From Pasteurellaceae bacterium RH1A (lineage in GTDB: Bacteria; Pseudomonadota; Gammaproteobacteria; Enterobacterales; Pasteurellaceae): a DNA stretch of 64,000 bases. The notes under the pieces were generated by a model, which worked only from the letters and a program-made list of their open reading frames with translations, did not search any database and was not told the origin of the DNA. The position numbers and the translations under genes were made by a program. Shown here in pieces: positions 44,216 to 52,638 of the stretch (position 1 is its first letter; each line of letters starts with the position of its first letter). Location: the NCBI GenBank assembly GCA_012221805.1, contig CP015195.1, forward strand, positions 2,155,771 through 2,219,770. Direction: 5' to 3'.

Positions 44216-44800
44216 TTATTTCATAAGTTGATAGATAAGGTAGGCCAGCACGGCTAAGATAACCGTTGCCCAGCCAAGACGTTCAATTGATTGACGAATA
44301 CGGGCTTCATACTTCTTGCCGCCCCAGGCAGAGAGCTTGGCAACCAAATAGAAGCGTAAAAAACGGGAGATTGCTGCCGTAACCACAAAGGGCGCAAAGG
44401 CCATCTGCATCACACCCGCACAAATGGTAAAGACCTTATAGGGAATGGGCGAGAAGCCAGCTAAAAAGACCACGGCCACGCCCCATTCTTCAAACCACAT
44501 TTTGGCCCTGTCAAAGCTGGCCTGATAGCCCCAGTTGGCAATGATGCTTTCCACCCAATCAAAGGCCCAAAGGCCGATAAAATAACCAATCACCCCACCG
44601 GCCACCGAGGCCAGCGTGGTGTAAATAGCATAACGAGTGGCTAATTCCGGCTTGGACATGGACATAGGAATGAGCATCACATCGGGCGGAATGGGGAAGA
44701 AAATGGCCTCAATAAAGCTAACAAAACTCAGCCAGGCCGAAGCAAATTTATGCTTAGACCAGTCCATTACCTTGTCATAAATGGTGCCGAAGAGCTTCAT
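44216..44800 (-). CDS. YqaA/DedA-type membrane protein
   Basis: A 194-residue inner-membrane protein of the SNARE-associated/VTT superfamily. The conserved segments are FIEAIFFPIPPDVMLIPM (re-entrant loop), GGVIGYFIGLWAF and FLAGFSPIPYKVFTICAG with the F-P-I-P repeat. Relatives are lipid scramblases or flippases; YqaA itself has no proven role. It overlaps surE by four bases and lies in the surE-yqaA-nlpD group. Confidence 0.87.
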   Translation of the reverse strand: MKLFGTIYDKVMDWSKHKFASAWLSFVSFIEAIFFPIPPDVMLIPMSMSKPELATRYAIYTTLASVAGGVIGYFIGLWAFDWVESIIANWGYQASFDRAKMWFEEWGVAVVFLAGFSPIPYKVFTICAGVMQMAFAPFVVTAAISRFLRFYLVAKLSAWGGKKYEARIRQSIERLGWATVILAVLAYLIYQLMK

Positions 44801-45576
44801 AGGAGCTGCTCACTTAATTGCTGCAAGGACTGATGGGCCGTCATATCCGCCTGAATAGGCGTGATAGACACATAGTTGTGGTTGATGGCATGGAAATCAG
44901 TGCCTTGGCCATCGTCCACAGCTTGGCCGTTTACCCCGATCCAAAAAATATTGGCCCCACGAGGGTCTTGGGCTTTGACAATTTCTGCCGCTGGCGAACG
45001 GTGGCCCAGGCGGGTCACCTGCATACCAGCTACTTGCTCATAAGGCAGGTTAGGCACGTTGATGTTGAGGATCTGACGGGCTGGCAGGAGGTTTTGTTCA
45101 ATTTTGGCCAAAACATCTAAGGTCACTTGGGCAGCAGTGGCAAAATGGCTTTCAGTCGAAAGCAGGCGAGAGCCTTTACGTTCCACCAAGGACACGGCAA
45201 TTGAAGGCAGACGCAGATGGCGGCCTTCCAGGGCCGCAGCCACCGTGCCAGAATAGACCACATCATCACCCAAATTGGCTCCATGGTTGATGCCTGAAAT
45301 AACCAGGTCAAAGGGCTGGTCAAAATAGCCGTTAAGGGCCAAATGGACACAGTCGGCCGGCGTGCCGGCAATAACGGCAAAGTTTTCATCATCAAAGCCA
45401 TGCACCCGTAGCGGATCGGTCAAGGTCAGGCAGCTGGAAGCCGCACTGCGGTTGCGATCGGGGGCAAAGACCACCACCTTGTGGCCGGCCTCTCTTAGGG
45501 TTTTGGTTAAAATTTGAATGCCGAGGGCATGAAAGCCATCGTCATTGCTGACTAAGATATTCATGGGTTGTTTCAT
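44797..45576 (-). CDS. surE: 5'/3'-nucleotidase SurE
   Basis: Metal-dependent nucleotidase with a survival role. It has 259 residues as given. Homologues begin at the second methionine (MNILVSNDDGF, base 45567), so the first three codons are doubtful. The metal site is SNDDG, followed by FAPDRNRSAASSCLT, TPADCVHLAL and DLVISGINHGANLGDDVVYSGTVAAALEG. Its ATG is close to the repeat at 45583-45645. It is translationally coupled to the YqaA-type gene. Confidence 0.95.
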   Translation of the reverse strand: MKQPMNILVSNDDGFHALGIQILTKTLREAGHKVVVFAPDRNRSAASSCLTLTDPLRVHGFDDENFAVIAGTPADCVHLALNGYFDQPFDLVISGINHGANLGDDVVYSGTVAAALEGRHLRLPSIAVSLVERKGSRLLSTESHFATAAQVTLDVLAKIEQNLLPARQILNINVPNLPYEQVAGMQVTRLGHRSPAAEIVKAQDPRGANIFWIGVNGQAVDDGQGTDFHAINHNYVSITPIQADMTAHQSLQQLSEQLL

Positions 45577-45582
45577 CTCATT

Positions 45583-45645
45583 GATGGCGCAAGCGTCCTC
45601 GCTTGTGCCAAGGTTGTTTTAGGCACCAGCCTGGAGGCTGGCGCC
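45583..45645. repeat. REPIN-like inverted pair, GCGC(C/A)AGC family, copy 6
   Basis: The left arm 45583-45609 has the CAAGC/GCTTG stem and the right arm about 45622-45645 the CCAGC/GCTGG stem, so one element carries both stem variants. It lies between lgt and surE. Confidence 0.85.
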
Positions 45646-45673
45646 AGCTTAATTTTGCAAATTTCTTGCGATT

Positions 45674-46462
45674 TTAAACCGCTTGTTTCTTCCGATAAGC
45701 CCAAGCCATAATGGCCGTGCCACCTAAAATCATTGGCAGGCAGAGCAGCTGGCCACGGGTCAGGATATTGAGGAAGAGCTCCACATCTGGCTCCCGCACA
45801 TATTCAATCAGGAAGCGGAAGACGCCGTAGCCGATTAAAAAGAGGCCGGCCACCGATCCTGTTGGGCGGGGCTTCTGTACAAAGATATTCAGAATAATAA
45901 AGAGTGCCAAGCCCTCCAAGGCCGCCTCGTAAAGCTGGGACGGATGGCGGGGGAGGTTGTCCACATGGGGGAAGATCATGGCCCATGGCACGTTGGTCAC
46001 ATTGCCCCAAAGTTCGCCGTTGATAAAGTTGCCAATTCGCCCCAGGCCCAGGCCGAAAGGAATCAGCGGAGCAACAAAGTCAGCTGTCTGCCAGAAACTT
46101 TTACGCTGGCGGTAGGAGGTCCAAAGCATGGCCACAATCACCCCAATCAGGCCGCCATGGAAGGACATGCCTCCCTCCCAGATACGGAAGAGGTAGAGCG
46201 GGTCGGCTAAAACCTTGTCCAAGTTATAGAAGAAGACATCGCCAATTCGTCCGCCCAGCACCACGCCAAAAAAGCCGTTGTAGAGCAGTTGATCGACCTG
46301 TTCTGTTGTCCATAGGCCGTTTGAGGCCTTGGCTCGTTTGACACCCAGCCAATAGGCAAAACCGAAGCCCAAGAGGTACATAAGGCCATACCAACGCAGG
46401 GCGATAGGCCCAATTTGGAAGACAATCGGGTCAATTTGGGGGAAGATAAAATATTCTTGCAT
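45674..46462 (-). CDS. lgt: Prolipoprotein diacylglyceryl transferase
   Basis: First enzyme of lipoprotein maturation: moves diacylglycerol from phosphatidylglycerol to the lipobox cysteine. It has 262 residues with about seven membrane segments. Signatures: [40 protein letters not shown] and the Lgt box [17 protein letters not shown]. Downstream in the pathway, lnt is at 57970. Many lipoproteins in this window (PepO, NlpD, YceK type) depend on it. It follows the TauE-type gene, as in H. influenzae. Confidence 0.97.
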   Translation of the reverse strand: MQEYFIFPQIDPIVFQIGPIALRWYGLMYLLGFGFAYWLGVKRAKASNGLWTTEQVDQLLYNGFFGVVLGGRIGDVFFYNLDKVLADPLYLFRIWEGGMSFHGGLIGVIVAMLWTSYRQRKSFWQTADFVAPLIPFGLGLGRIGNFINGELWGNVTNVPWAMIFPHVDNLPRHPSQLYEAALEGLALFIILNIFVQKPRPTGSVAGLFLIGYGVFRFLIEYVREPDVELFLNILTRGQLLCLPMILGGTAIMAWAYRKKQAV

Positions 46463-46468
46463 AATTCT

Positions 46469-47263
46469 CTATTTTAAAAACATATTGATTGCCACACACA
46501 TTAAGAAGGCGGCAAAGACTTTTTTCAGGGTCGGCACTGGCAGGGAGTTGGCTGCATTCGCCCCCAGTTTGGAGGTGAAAAAGGAACTCGTGGTAATGGC
46601 TACCAGGGCAGGCAGATAAATATAGCCCAAGGAATACTCAGGCAAATTGGGGTTGCCCCAGCCGCTATACATATAGCTCAAGGCACCACCCAGGCCTAAC
46701 AGACAACCTGCTAGCGAAGAAGTGCCAATGGCTCGCTTCATTTCAATCCCACGGCTGTTTAAAAAAGGCACGGTAAAGGCCCCGCCGCCGATGCCAGCAA
46801 AGCTAGACAGCATACCAATCACGCCCCCGCCAATGATCATAGACTGCGTGGTTCGAGGTTTAGTTTCCTTCTGGGCCGTTTTTATGGACATAAACATCTT
46901 GGCCGAGAGGTAGAACATCATCACCGCAAAGATCTTGGTGAGGTAGGTGTCGGGCAGATCGCTGGCAAAGAGCCCCGTGATAAAGACCATAATCACCAAA
47001 CTCGGCACAAAGGTTTTGACCACCGACCATTCCACATTGCCGTGCTTGTTGTGGCGTTGGGTGGCCGAAAAAGTGGTAATCACAATGGTGGCAAAGGAGG
47101 TGCCCAGGGCCAGTGGCATAATGATCTCGTGTTTAATGCCCAAGAGCGGCAGTAAATAGACCAGGGCCGGCACAATGACCGTGCCGCCGCCCACGCCAAA
47201 CAGGCCGGCCAAGAAGCCAGCCACCAGGCCGATGGGTAAACAATAAAGGATAATTTCTAACAT
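46469..47263 (-). CDS. TauE/SafE-family anion exporter
   Basis: A 264-residue membrane protein with about eight hydrophobic segments. The start is ATG 47263 with AGGAAA upstream. A longer frame reads back into rppH and is rejected. The N-terminal VAGFLAGLFGVGGGTVIVPALVYLLP and the repeat GMLSSFAGIGGGAFTVPFLNSRG are the two inverted-repeat motifs of the family. The family exports sulfite, sulfoacetate or related organic anions. The substrate here is unknown. It sits between rppH and lgt and is very likely co-transcribed. Confidence 0.91.
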   Translation of the reverse strand: MLEIILYCLPIGLVAGFLAGLFGVGGGTVIVPALVYLLPLLGIKHEIIMPLALGTSFATIVITTFSATQRHNKHGNVEWSVVKTFVPSLVIMVFITGLFASDLPDTYLTKIFAVMMFYLSAKMFMSIKTAQKETKPRTTQSMIIGGGVIGMLSSFAGIGGGAFTVPFLNSRGIEMKRAIGTSSLAGCLLGLGGALSYMYSGWGNPNLPEYSLGYIYLPALVAITTSSFFTSKLGANAANSLPVPTLKKVFAAFLMCVAINMFLK

Positions 47264-47264
47264 A

Positions 47265-47885
47265 CTATTTCCTGATTTCTTTGGTGTAAGGCCGATAGGG
47301 CTTGCGGTAGTCCCGCTTGTTGTCGGGCCGATTTGCAGAAAATTCGCTTTTTTGGCCCGCTTGTTGGGACGGTTTGCGGGCTTCATTAATCAGCACCTGG
47401 GCAAATTCCTTCATAACCTTGCGATAAACATCCCGCTTAAAAGAAACCACCTGTCGCACTGGGTACCAAAAACTGACCCAGCGCCAGCCGTCAAATTCAG
47501 GAGACTTGGTCGCTTTTAAGTTAATTTGGCTTTCCTCGCCCAAAAATTGCAGGAGGAACCAACGCTGCTTTTGCCCGATACAAACCGGGTTTTGGCCGCT
47601 GTCTGCCCGCACCAAACGCTTGGGGAGCTTGTATTTCAGCCAATATTTAGACGCCCACAGCAATCGCACCTCTTTTTTGCTCAAACCGACTTCTTCATAA
47701 AGCTCACGGTACATCGCTTGTTCGATGTTTTCCCCCTCGTTAATACCCCCTTGCGGGAACTGCCAGGAGTTTTGACCAAACCGCTTCGCCCACAGAACCT
47801 GTCCGTTTTTATTGCAGATAACGATGCCTACATTGGGGCGGTATCCATCAGAATCGATCAATTCGACCGCCTTATTTATTTCCAT
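47265..47885 (-). CDS. rppH: RNA pyrophosphohydrolase
   Basis: Nudix enzyme that removes pyrophosphate from 5'-triphosphate RNA and starts mRNA decay. It has 206 residues, longer than E. coli RppH (176). The extra length is a basic C-terminal tail ([32 protein letters not shown]). The Nudix box runs from G47 to about L68 ([20 protein letters not shown]). The N-terminal [22 protein letters not shown] is also typical. The tail contains uptake-signal-like DNA, which may explain its origin. Confidence 0.96.
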   Translation of the reverse strand: MEINKAVELIDSDGYRPNVGIVICNKNGQVLWAKRFGQNSWQFPQGGINEGENIEQAMYRELYEEVGLSKKEVRLLWASKYWLKYKLPKRLVRADSGQNPVCIGQKQRWFLLQFLGEESQINLKATKSPEFDGWRWVSFWYPVRQVVSFKRDVYRKVMKEFAQVLINEARKPSQQAGQKSEFSANRPDNKRDYRKPYRPYTKEIRK

Positions 47886-47938
47886 TCAAAATGGTGGGGA
47901 TTGTTTCACAAATTAGCCCATTCAGCAATGCTTGATCG

Positions 47939-48328
47939 CTAATTTGCGAAATTTAGTTGAATGCGCTTCTCAATCTGTTTGAGGCCCTGGAGACGAGTGG
48001 AGGAAAGCTGTTGGAGGAGCTGAAATTCCGTGAGCAGGGGCTCAACTTGGTAAGTAGCCAGCTGGGCAGGTGTGTGGGCGGCTAGATCTGCCAAAAGAAG
48101 AAACAGCAGGCCCTGCATGAGCCGGGCATCGCTATAGGCCTGAAGCTGGGCAGGATGGTCAGCTAGCTTGAACCAGAGGCGGCTTTCGCAGCCCTGGATT
48201 TCTTGGAAGGAGGTCAGTTCTTCTTGGCTGGGCTTGGGCAGCTTGCGGCTTAATTGAATGAGCAAGCGGTAGCGATCTTCCCAAAACTTGCAAAGGGAAA
48301 AGGCCTGGCGGATGTTCTCAATCTCCAT
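47939..48328 (-). CDS. SufE/CsdE-family sulfur acceptor
   Basis: A 129-residue protein that accepts persulfide sulfur from a cysteine desulfurase. The active cysteine is C47 in FQEIQGCESRLWFK. Other family features: WEDRYRLLIQLSRKLP and LLFLLLADLAAHTP. There is no suf or csd gene next to it, so the partner desulfurase is elsewhere. It starts three bases after the marC stop on the same strand. Confidence 0.92.
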   Translation of the reverse strand: MEIENIRQAFSLCKFWEDRYRLLIQLSRKLPKPSQEELTSFQEIQGCESRLWFKLADHPAQLQAYSDARLMQGLLFLLLADLAAHTPAQLATYQVEPLLTEFQLLQQLSSTRLQGLKQIEKRIQLNFAN

Positions 48329-48331
48329 GGC

Positions 48332-48949
48332 CTAGCTGACCTGCACGAAGAAGTCCCGAATGCCCACCAACATATTGTTGATGGCAACCGCTGCCAAGAT
48401 GAGGCCCATAACCCGGCTGATAATGGCTGCTCCAGCATTGCCGATATAGTGCTGGATTTTATTGGCCACCAACAAGAGGATGTAGGTAATGAGCAAGACG
48501 GCCATCATAATAGCGCCCGTGAGCATTTGATCACCAAAACTAAAGCGGTGGTTGTCGGTTAAAAGCACCACGGCCATCATGGCCCCTGGCGAGGCAATAG
48601 AAGGCACGGCCAGCGGGTAAACAGCCAGTTCGCTGATGTTGCTGCTCATACGGATTTCTTGTTCAGGCTTGCTTTCGCCGAAAATCATGGTTAAGGCAAA
48701 AAGGAGCAGCACCAAACCGCCTGCGGCCTGGAAGGCAGAAAGCGGGATTTGCATGGCCTCTAGCAAGGCCTGTCCTGCCACCAAGAAAAAGAGTAGAATA
48801 CCCGCTGAAATCAAAATGGCGTTGAGGGCAATTTTGCGGCGATCTTCTATTGGCAAGCCAATGGTTTTGGCCAAATAGACAGGCACGGATCCGATGGGGT
48901 CGATAACCGCCCAAAGGACCACAAACTGGACGACCAATGAATCAAACAT
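48332..48949 (-). CDS. marC: MarC-family integral membrane protein
   Basis: A 205-residue protein with six hydrophobic segments. The N-terminal FVVLWAVIDPIGSVPVYLAKT and the SNISELAVYPLAVPSIASPGAMMAVVLLT segment are characteristic of the MarC/NAAT family. No transport function is proven despite old annotations. The SufE-type gene follows directly on the same strand. Confidence 0.92.
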   Translation of the reverse strand: MFDSLVVQFVVLWAVIDPIGSVPVYLAKTIGLPIEDRRKIALNAILISAGILLFFLVAGQALLEAMQIPLSAFQAAGGLVLLLFALTMIFGESKPEQEIRMSSNISELAVYPLAVPSIASPGAMMAVVLLTDNHRFSFGDQMLTGAIMMAVLLITYILLLVANKIQHYIGNAGAAIISRVMGLILAAVAINNMLVGIRDFFVQVS

Positions 48950-49058
48950 AGCGGCTCCTTGACATGCAATGCGGGTGGGAATGAATTTTCTAGAAATTGC
49001 CTACTATTTTGCATAAAATTCAACAAATTACCAAGAATTTTTACGATTTATCTCAATA

Positions 49059-50968
49059 ATGATCTATTTTAACGACTTAACCCTCAAAAGAGGGCAAAAT
49101 ATCCTGCTTGAACAGGCCAATGCAGTTATTCACACCGGCCAAAAAGTTGGCCTGGTGGGCAAGAATGGCTGTGGCAAGTCCAGCCTTTTCGCCCTGCTCA
49201 AATATGAACTTTCCCCGAAGGCGGCGAGGCGACCTACCCACAAAACTGGTCTATCGCCTGGGTAAACCAAGAAACGCCCACTTTGGATATGTCTGCCCTA
49301 GACTATGTCCTGCAAGGCGACCGTGAATACACCGCCCTTTCCGCCCAACTGGAAGCGGCCAACGAGGCCAACGATGGCAACCTGATTGCCAGCCTGCACG
49401 CAAAACTGGACACCATTGATGCCTGGACCATTCAGGCCCGAGCTGCCACGCTCTTAAACGGTTTGGGCTTTGATAATGAAGAACTGGCCCTACCGGTTAA
49501 ATCCTTTTCAGGCGGCTGGCGGATGCGGCTTAACCTGGCCCAGGCCCTGCTTTGTCGCTCGGATTTACTGTTATTAGATGAACCGACCAACCACTTGGAC
49601 TTGGATGCAGTTATCTGGCTAGAAGGCTGGCTGAGCCAGTACCGAGGCACGCTTTTGCTTATTTCTCACGACCGGGATTTTTTAGATCCGATTATCGACC
49701 GAGTTATCCACATCGAGCAGCAGAAACTCCAAGACTACACCGGCAACTACACGGCCTTTGAGATCCAACGAGCTACCAAGATCGCCCAGCAAAATGCCGC
49801 CTTCCAGCAACAGCAACGCAAGGTGGCCCATTTGCAGAGCTTTATCGACCGCTTCAAGGCCAAGGCCACCAAGGCCAAGCAGGCTCAAAGCCGAATTAAG
49901 GCCCTGGAGAAGATGGAGCTAATTGCCCCAGCCTATGTGGACAGCCCCTTTTCCTTTGAATTTCGCCCGCCCCTCTCCCTGCCCTCGCCCCTGCTTTCGA
50001 TGGACAAGGTCAGCACTGGCTACGGGGAGAAAACCATCCTAGGCTCGATTAAGCTTAATCTGGTGCCTGGTTCCCGGATTGGTTTATTGGGTCGCAATGG
50101 GGCAGGTAAATCGACCCTCATTAAACTCTTGGCAGGCGAATTGGCCGCTCAAAATGGTACGATCCAACTAGCCAAAGGGGTACAACTGGGCTACTTCGCC
50201 CAGCACCAGTTGGATACCCTCCGAGCCGATGAAAGCCCTCTTTGGCATTTAAGCCGCCTGGCCCCTGAAAAGACCGAGCAAGATCTGCGTAACTATTTGG
50301 GCGGTTTTGACTTCCGAGGCGACAAGGTCAAGGAAGCGGTTAAGTCGTTCTCAGGCGGGGAAAAGGCCCGCTTGGTGCTGGCCCTGATTGTTTGGCAGCG
50401 GCCTAATCTCTTACTCCTGGACGAACCGACCAACCATTTAGATCTGGATATGCGTCAGGCCCTGACTGAAGCCCTGGTCGATTATGAAGGATCGCTGGTG
50501 GTGGTTTCGCACGACCGCCATCTTCTGCGTAATACCGTCAATGAATTTTACCTGGTACATGATGGCCGTGTGGAAGAATTTAGTGGCGATTTGGAGGATT
50601 ATGAAAAGTGGCTCAAGGAGCAAAACGCCCTAGATAATCTTGCAAAAAAAGACCAAAACCCAACCGCTTGCAGCCCTGAAAACTCGGCTGCCAACCGTAA
50701 GGAACAGAAACGCCAAGAGGCCGAGCTTCGCCAACAAGCGGCACCCATTAAGAAGAAACTTGCAAAACTAGAAAAGGACTTGGAGAAGCTGACCGCTGAA
50801 CTGGGGCAGTTAGAAGACGCCCTGGCCCAAGCTGAAATCTATGAGGCCGAAAACAAGGCTCAATTAACCGCAACGCTCTCTAAACAAGTTGAAGTGAAAA
50901 AAGCGCTTGAGGAGGTGGAAATGGACTGGCTGGCGGCGCAAGAGGAGTTGGAGGCTCTGTTAATGTAG
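49059..50968 (+). pseudogene. yheS: ABC-F ATPase YheS, interrupted by a one-base frameshift
   Basis: Ribosome-associated ABC-F protein with two ATPase domains. The first 50 or so codons (MIYFNDLTLKRG...GKNGCGKSSL, Walker A) are in one frame and the rest from about 49217 on in another. Restoring one base in the CCCC run at 49213-49216 gives continuous ...SPEGGEATYPQNWSIAWVNQETP and a 636-residue product, matching E. coli YheS (637). The second part holds the first signature FSGGWRMRL, Walker B LLLLDEPTNHLDLDA, the second Walker A GRNGAGKST, FSGGEKARL and LLLLDEPTNHLDLD. The stop TAG lies inside a GTAG-type repeat. Real inactivation and a base-calling error are both possible. Confidence 0.9.
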
Positions 50969-51030
50969 GGTGCGGTTCACCGCACCACTGACCTTGCGAG
51001 GGGTTAATGGTGCGATAAATCGCACCCTAC
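50965..51030. repeat. GTAG-type REP inverted pair (REPIN), copy 2
   Basis: GTAGGGTGCG...CGCACC from 50965 and GGTGCG...CGCACCCTAC ending 51030. It has the same outer GTAG and arm design as 20996-21065 but a different inner stem sequence. Its first bases supply the yheS stop codon. Just after it (51040-51100) lies a USS inverted pair that likely ends both yheS and bcr transcription. Confidence 0.87.
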
Positions 51031-51106
51031 AAGGTCTCACAAGCGGTCAATTAGACCTGATTTTTTGCAAATTTTCGCCCAAATTTGACCGCTGTTTAAA
51101 GTAAAA

Positions 51107-52294
51107 TCAGGCTTCTTTCTTACAAGACAAGAAATAATAAACCGCCACGCCGCTGATAATACAGGCGGCCATGGCAAAAAGCATCGGGCGTTCGCTGGTG
51201 GCGGGAACTAAGGACAGGCCAAAACCGATGAGGGAGCCAACGCCAAAACGGGCTGTGCCGGCAACGGCGTTGGCTGTGCCTGCCATTTGCGGGTAATGAT
51301 CTAAGATGGCGGCGCTGGCATTACTGCCGATGGTGGAACTCATGCCCACAAAAACCGACACGCCAATGGCCATTGGCCATAAGCCCAGCCCGAAGATGGC
51401 ACACAGGGCCAACCAAATGCCAGCCGTTAATTGCAGGCCCAAGCCGATACGCAGCATTTTTTCGGAGCCAATTCTCACCACATAACGGCCGTTGATCATG
51501 GTCATGACGATCATCACGATAATATTGAGCCCGAAGAAATAGCCGAAATGTTCCTGCGACACCCCGTACATGCCGATATAGACAACCGATCCCGAGGTTA
51601 AAAAGCAGAACATACCTGCAAAGGAGAGGCCGCCGAGCAAAACATAGCCCAAGGTTGGCTTGTGGGATAGGACGCTGGCAAAGTTTTTGATAACCTTGCC
51701 AAAGTTAATCGGCGCCTTGTTTTCTGCCTTGAGGGTTTCAGGGATCCTAAAGGCCACCAAGAGCATACAAAGCAGGCCCATGGCAACCAAGACATAGAAA
51801 ATCGAATGCCAGTGGAAGTGCTTGGCCAAGTAGCCGCCCATAATCGGCGCAACCAGCGGGGCGACCATGGTGACAATCATGATCATGGACATCATTTGGG
51901 CGAACTGGTTACGCTCAAACATATCCCGCACTAAGGCCCCCATCACCACGGCAGGTGCCGCACCACACAAGCCCTGCAAGAGGCGAGCCAAGTAGAAGGA
52001 TTGAATATCGTTGGTTTGGGTTAAAAAATAGGAAGCAATGGTGGAGCCTAAGAGGCCAAGCAAGATAATCGGTTTACGCCCAAAACTATCGGCAATCGGC
52101 CCCCAAAAGAGCTGACCTGCGGCAAAACCTGCGGTAAAAATCGCCAGTGTGGCTTGGACATTTTCTTGGGAAGTTTGGAGATCGTTGGCAATATCAAGGA
52201 AGGAGGGCAGATACATATCAATGGCCAAGGGCGGCAACATAGATAGCATCCCCAAAATCATAATAAAGCAGGGATGAACGGTAATTTTTTGCAT
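51107..52294 (-). CDS. bcr: Bcr/CflA-family multidrug efflux transporter
   Basis: A 395-residue major facilitator with 12 hydrophobic segments. The N-terminal MLSMLPPLAIDMYLPSFLDIANDL, the motif-A loop LFWGPIADSFGRKPIILLGL and LLQGLCGAAPAVVMGALVRDMFER are typical of Bcr/CflA drug:proton antiporters. In E. coli bcr lies next to rsuA. Here rsuA is 2.6 kb away, separated by the AT-rich cassette at 52.3-54.8 kb. Confidence 0.93.
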   Translation of the reverse strand: MQKITVHPCFIMILGMLSMLPPLAIDMYLPSFLDIANDLQTSQENVQATLAIFTAGFAAGQLFWGPIADSFGRKPIILLGLLGSTIASYFLTQTNDIQSFYLARLLQGLCGAAPAVVMGALVRDMFERNQFAQMMSMIMIVTMVAPLVAPIMGGYLAKHFHWHSIFYVLVAMGLLCMLLVAFRIPETLKAENKAPINFGKVIKNFASVLSHKPTLGYVLLGGLSFAGMFCFLTSGSVVYIGMYGVSQEHFGYFFGLNIIVMIVMTMINGRYVVRIGSEKMLRIGLGLQLTAGIWLALCAIFGLGLWPMAIGVSVFVGMSSTIGSNASAAILDHYPQMAGTANAVAGTARFGVGSLIGFGLSLVPATSERPMLFAMAACIISGVAVYYFLSCKKEA

Positions 52295-52325
52295 GTTATT
52301 TCTCAGTTTTATCAGGCAATAAGAA

Positions 52326-52356
52326 AAAACGCCTGGTTGTTTACACAGGCGTTTTG
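52326..52356 (-). terminator. Minus-strand terminator upstream of bcr
   Basis: On the minus strand AAACGCCTG pairs with CAGGCGTTT, followed by TTTCTT. No annotated minus-strand gene ends here: the nearest upstream one stops at 52639. It may close a small antisense RNA or the nuclease operon. On the plus strand the same hairpin overlaps the -35 region of the peptide promoter. Confidence 0.7.
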
Positions 52357-52368
52357 GTAATTTATAAT
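52340..52368 (+). promoter_or_regulatory. Near-consensus sigma-70 promoter of the 32-residue peptide gene
   Basis: The -35 TTTACA is at 52340-52345 and the -10 TATAAT at 52363-52368, exactly 17 bases apart. That is one mismatch from consensus over both hexamers. The predicted start is near 52375, at the first base of a structured leader. Confidence 0.82.
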
Positions 52369-52373
52369 CCTTT

Positions 52374-52449
52374 TTGTGCTACTGGTGGCTTTGAACTACT
52401 GGCATAGCACAAGGCCAAATCATCCTTAGTAGCACTAAGGGGGCTTGCA
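52374..52449 (+). promoter_or_regulatory. Structured leader with mutually exclusive hairpins
   Basis: Three possible pairings compete. TTGTGCTA (52374-52381) pairs with TAGCACAA (52405-52412). GTGCTACT (52376-52383) pairs with AGTAGCAC (52428-52435). CCTTAG (52424-52429) pairs with CTAAGG (52435-52440), which covers part of the AAGGGGG ribosome binding site. The first and second share a strand, as do the second and third. This is the design of a translation switch, or of the leader of a type I toxin mRNA. Confidence 0.6.
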
Positions 52450-52548
52450 ATGAAGTTTTGGATTTTCTTCCTACTTCTTACCGCTACGGTAGCGTTGATT
52501 GAGATCTTTACCACTCTCACCATCATCAATCGCATACTAGGTATGTAA
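52450..52548 (+). CDS. 32-residue hydrophobic membrane peptide
   Basis: A tiny gene, ATG at 52450 to TAA at 52548. It encodes MKFWIFFLLLTATVALIEIF followed by TTLTIINRILGM, a single amphipathic membrane-spanning segment with one acidic residue in the middle and a basic C-terminus. AAGGGGG lies about 7 bases upstream. It has its own strong promoter, a folding leader and a hairpin terminator, giving a transcript of about 215 bases. It faces the FtsZ-like/nuclease operon. A type I toxin, a small membrane regulator or an effector of the neighbouring cassette are all possible. No homologue is recognised. Confidence 0.65.
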   Translation: MKFWIFFLLLTATVALIEIFTTLTIINRILGM

Positions 52549-52560
52549 GCGGCAACCGCT

Positions 52561-52585
52561 AGAGGGAAGTCGGCAGCTTCCCTCT
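52561..52585 (+). terminator. Hairpin after the 32-residue peptide gene
   Basis: AGAGGGAAG (52561-52569) pairs perfectly with CTTCCCTCT (52577-52585) across a seven-base loop, 12 bases after the stop. The T run is delayed (CATTTTTTG about 20 bases on), so termination efficiency is uncertain. Confidence 0.6.
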
Positions 52586-52638
52586 ACTCCTCCAATATAA
52601 GCATTTTTTGTGCAAAAATCAAGCCTAACGATCTATCT

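Noticed and set aside
52378..52440. tRNA-like or standard riboswitch in the bcr upstream gap
   Set aside because: No cloverleaf, no T-loop and no known aptamer motif. The pairings fit a leader that controls the small peptide gene.
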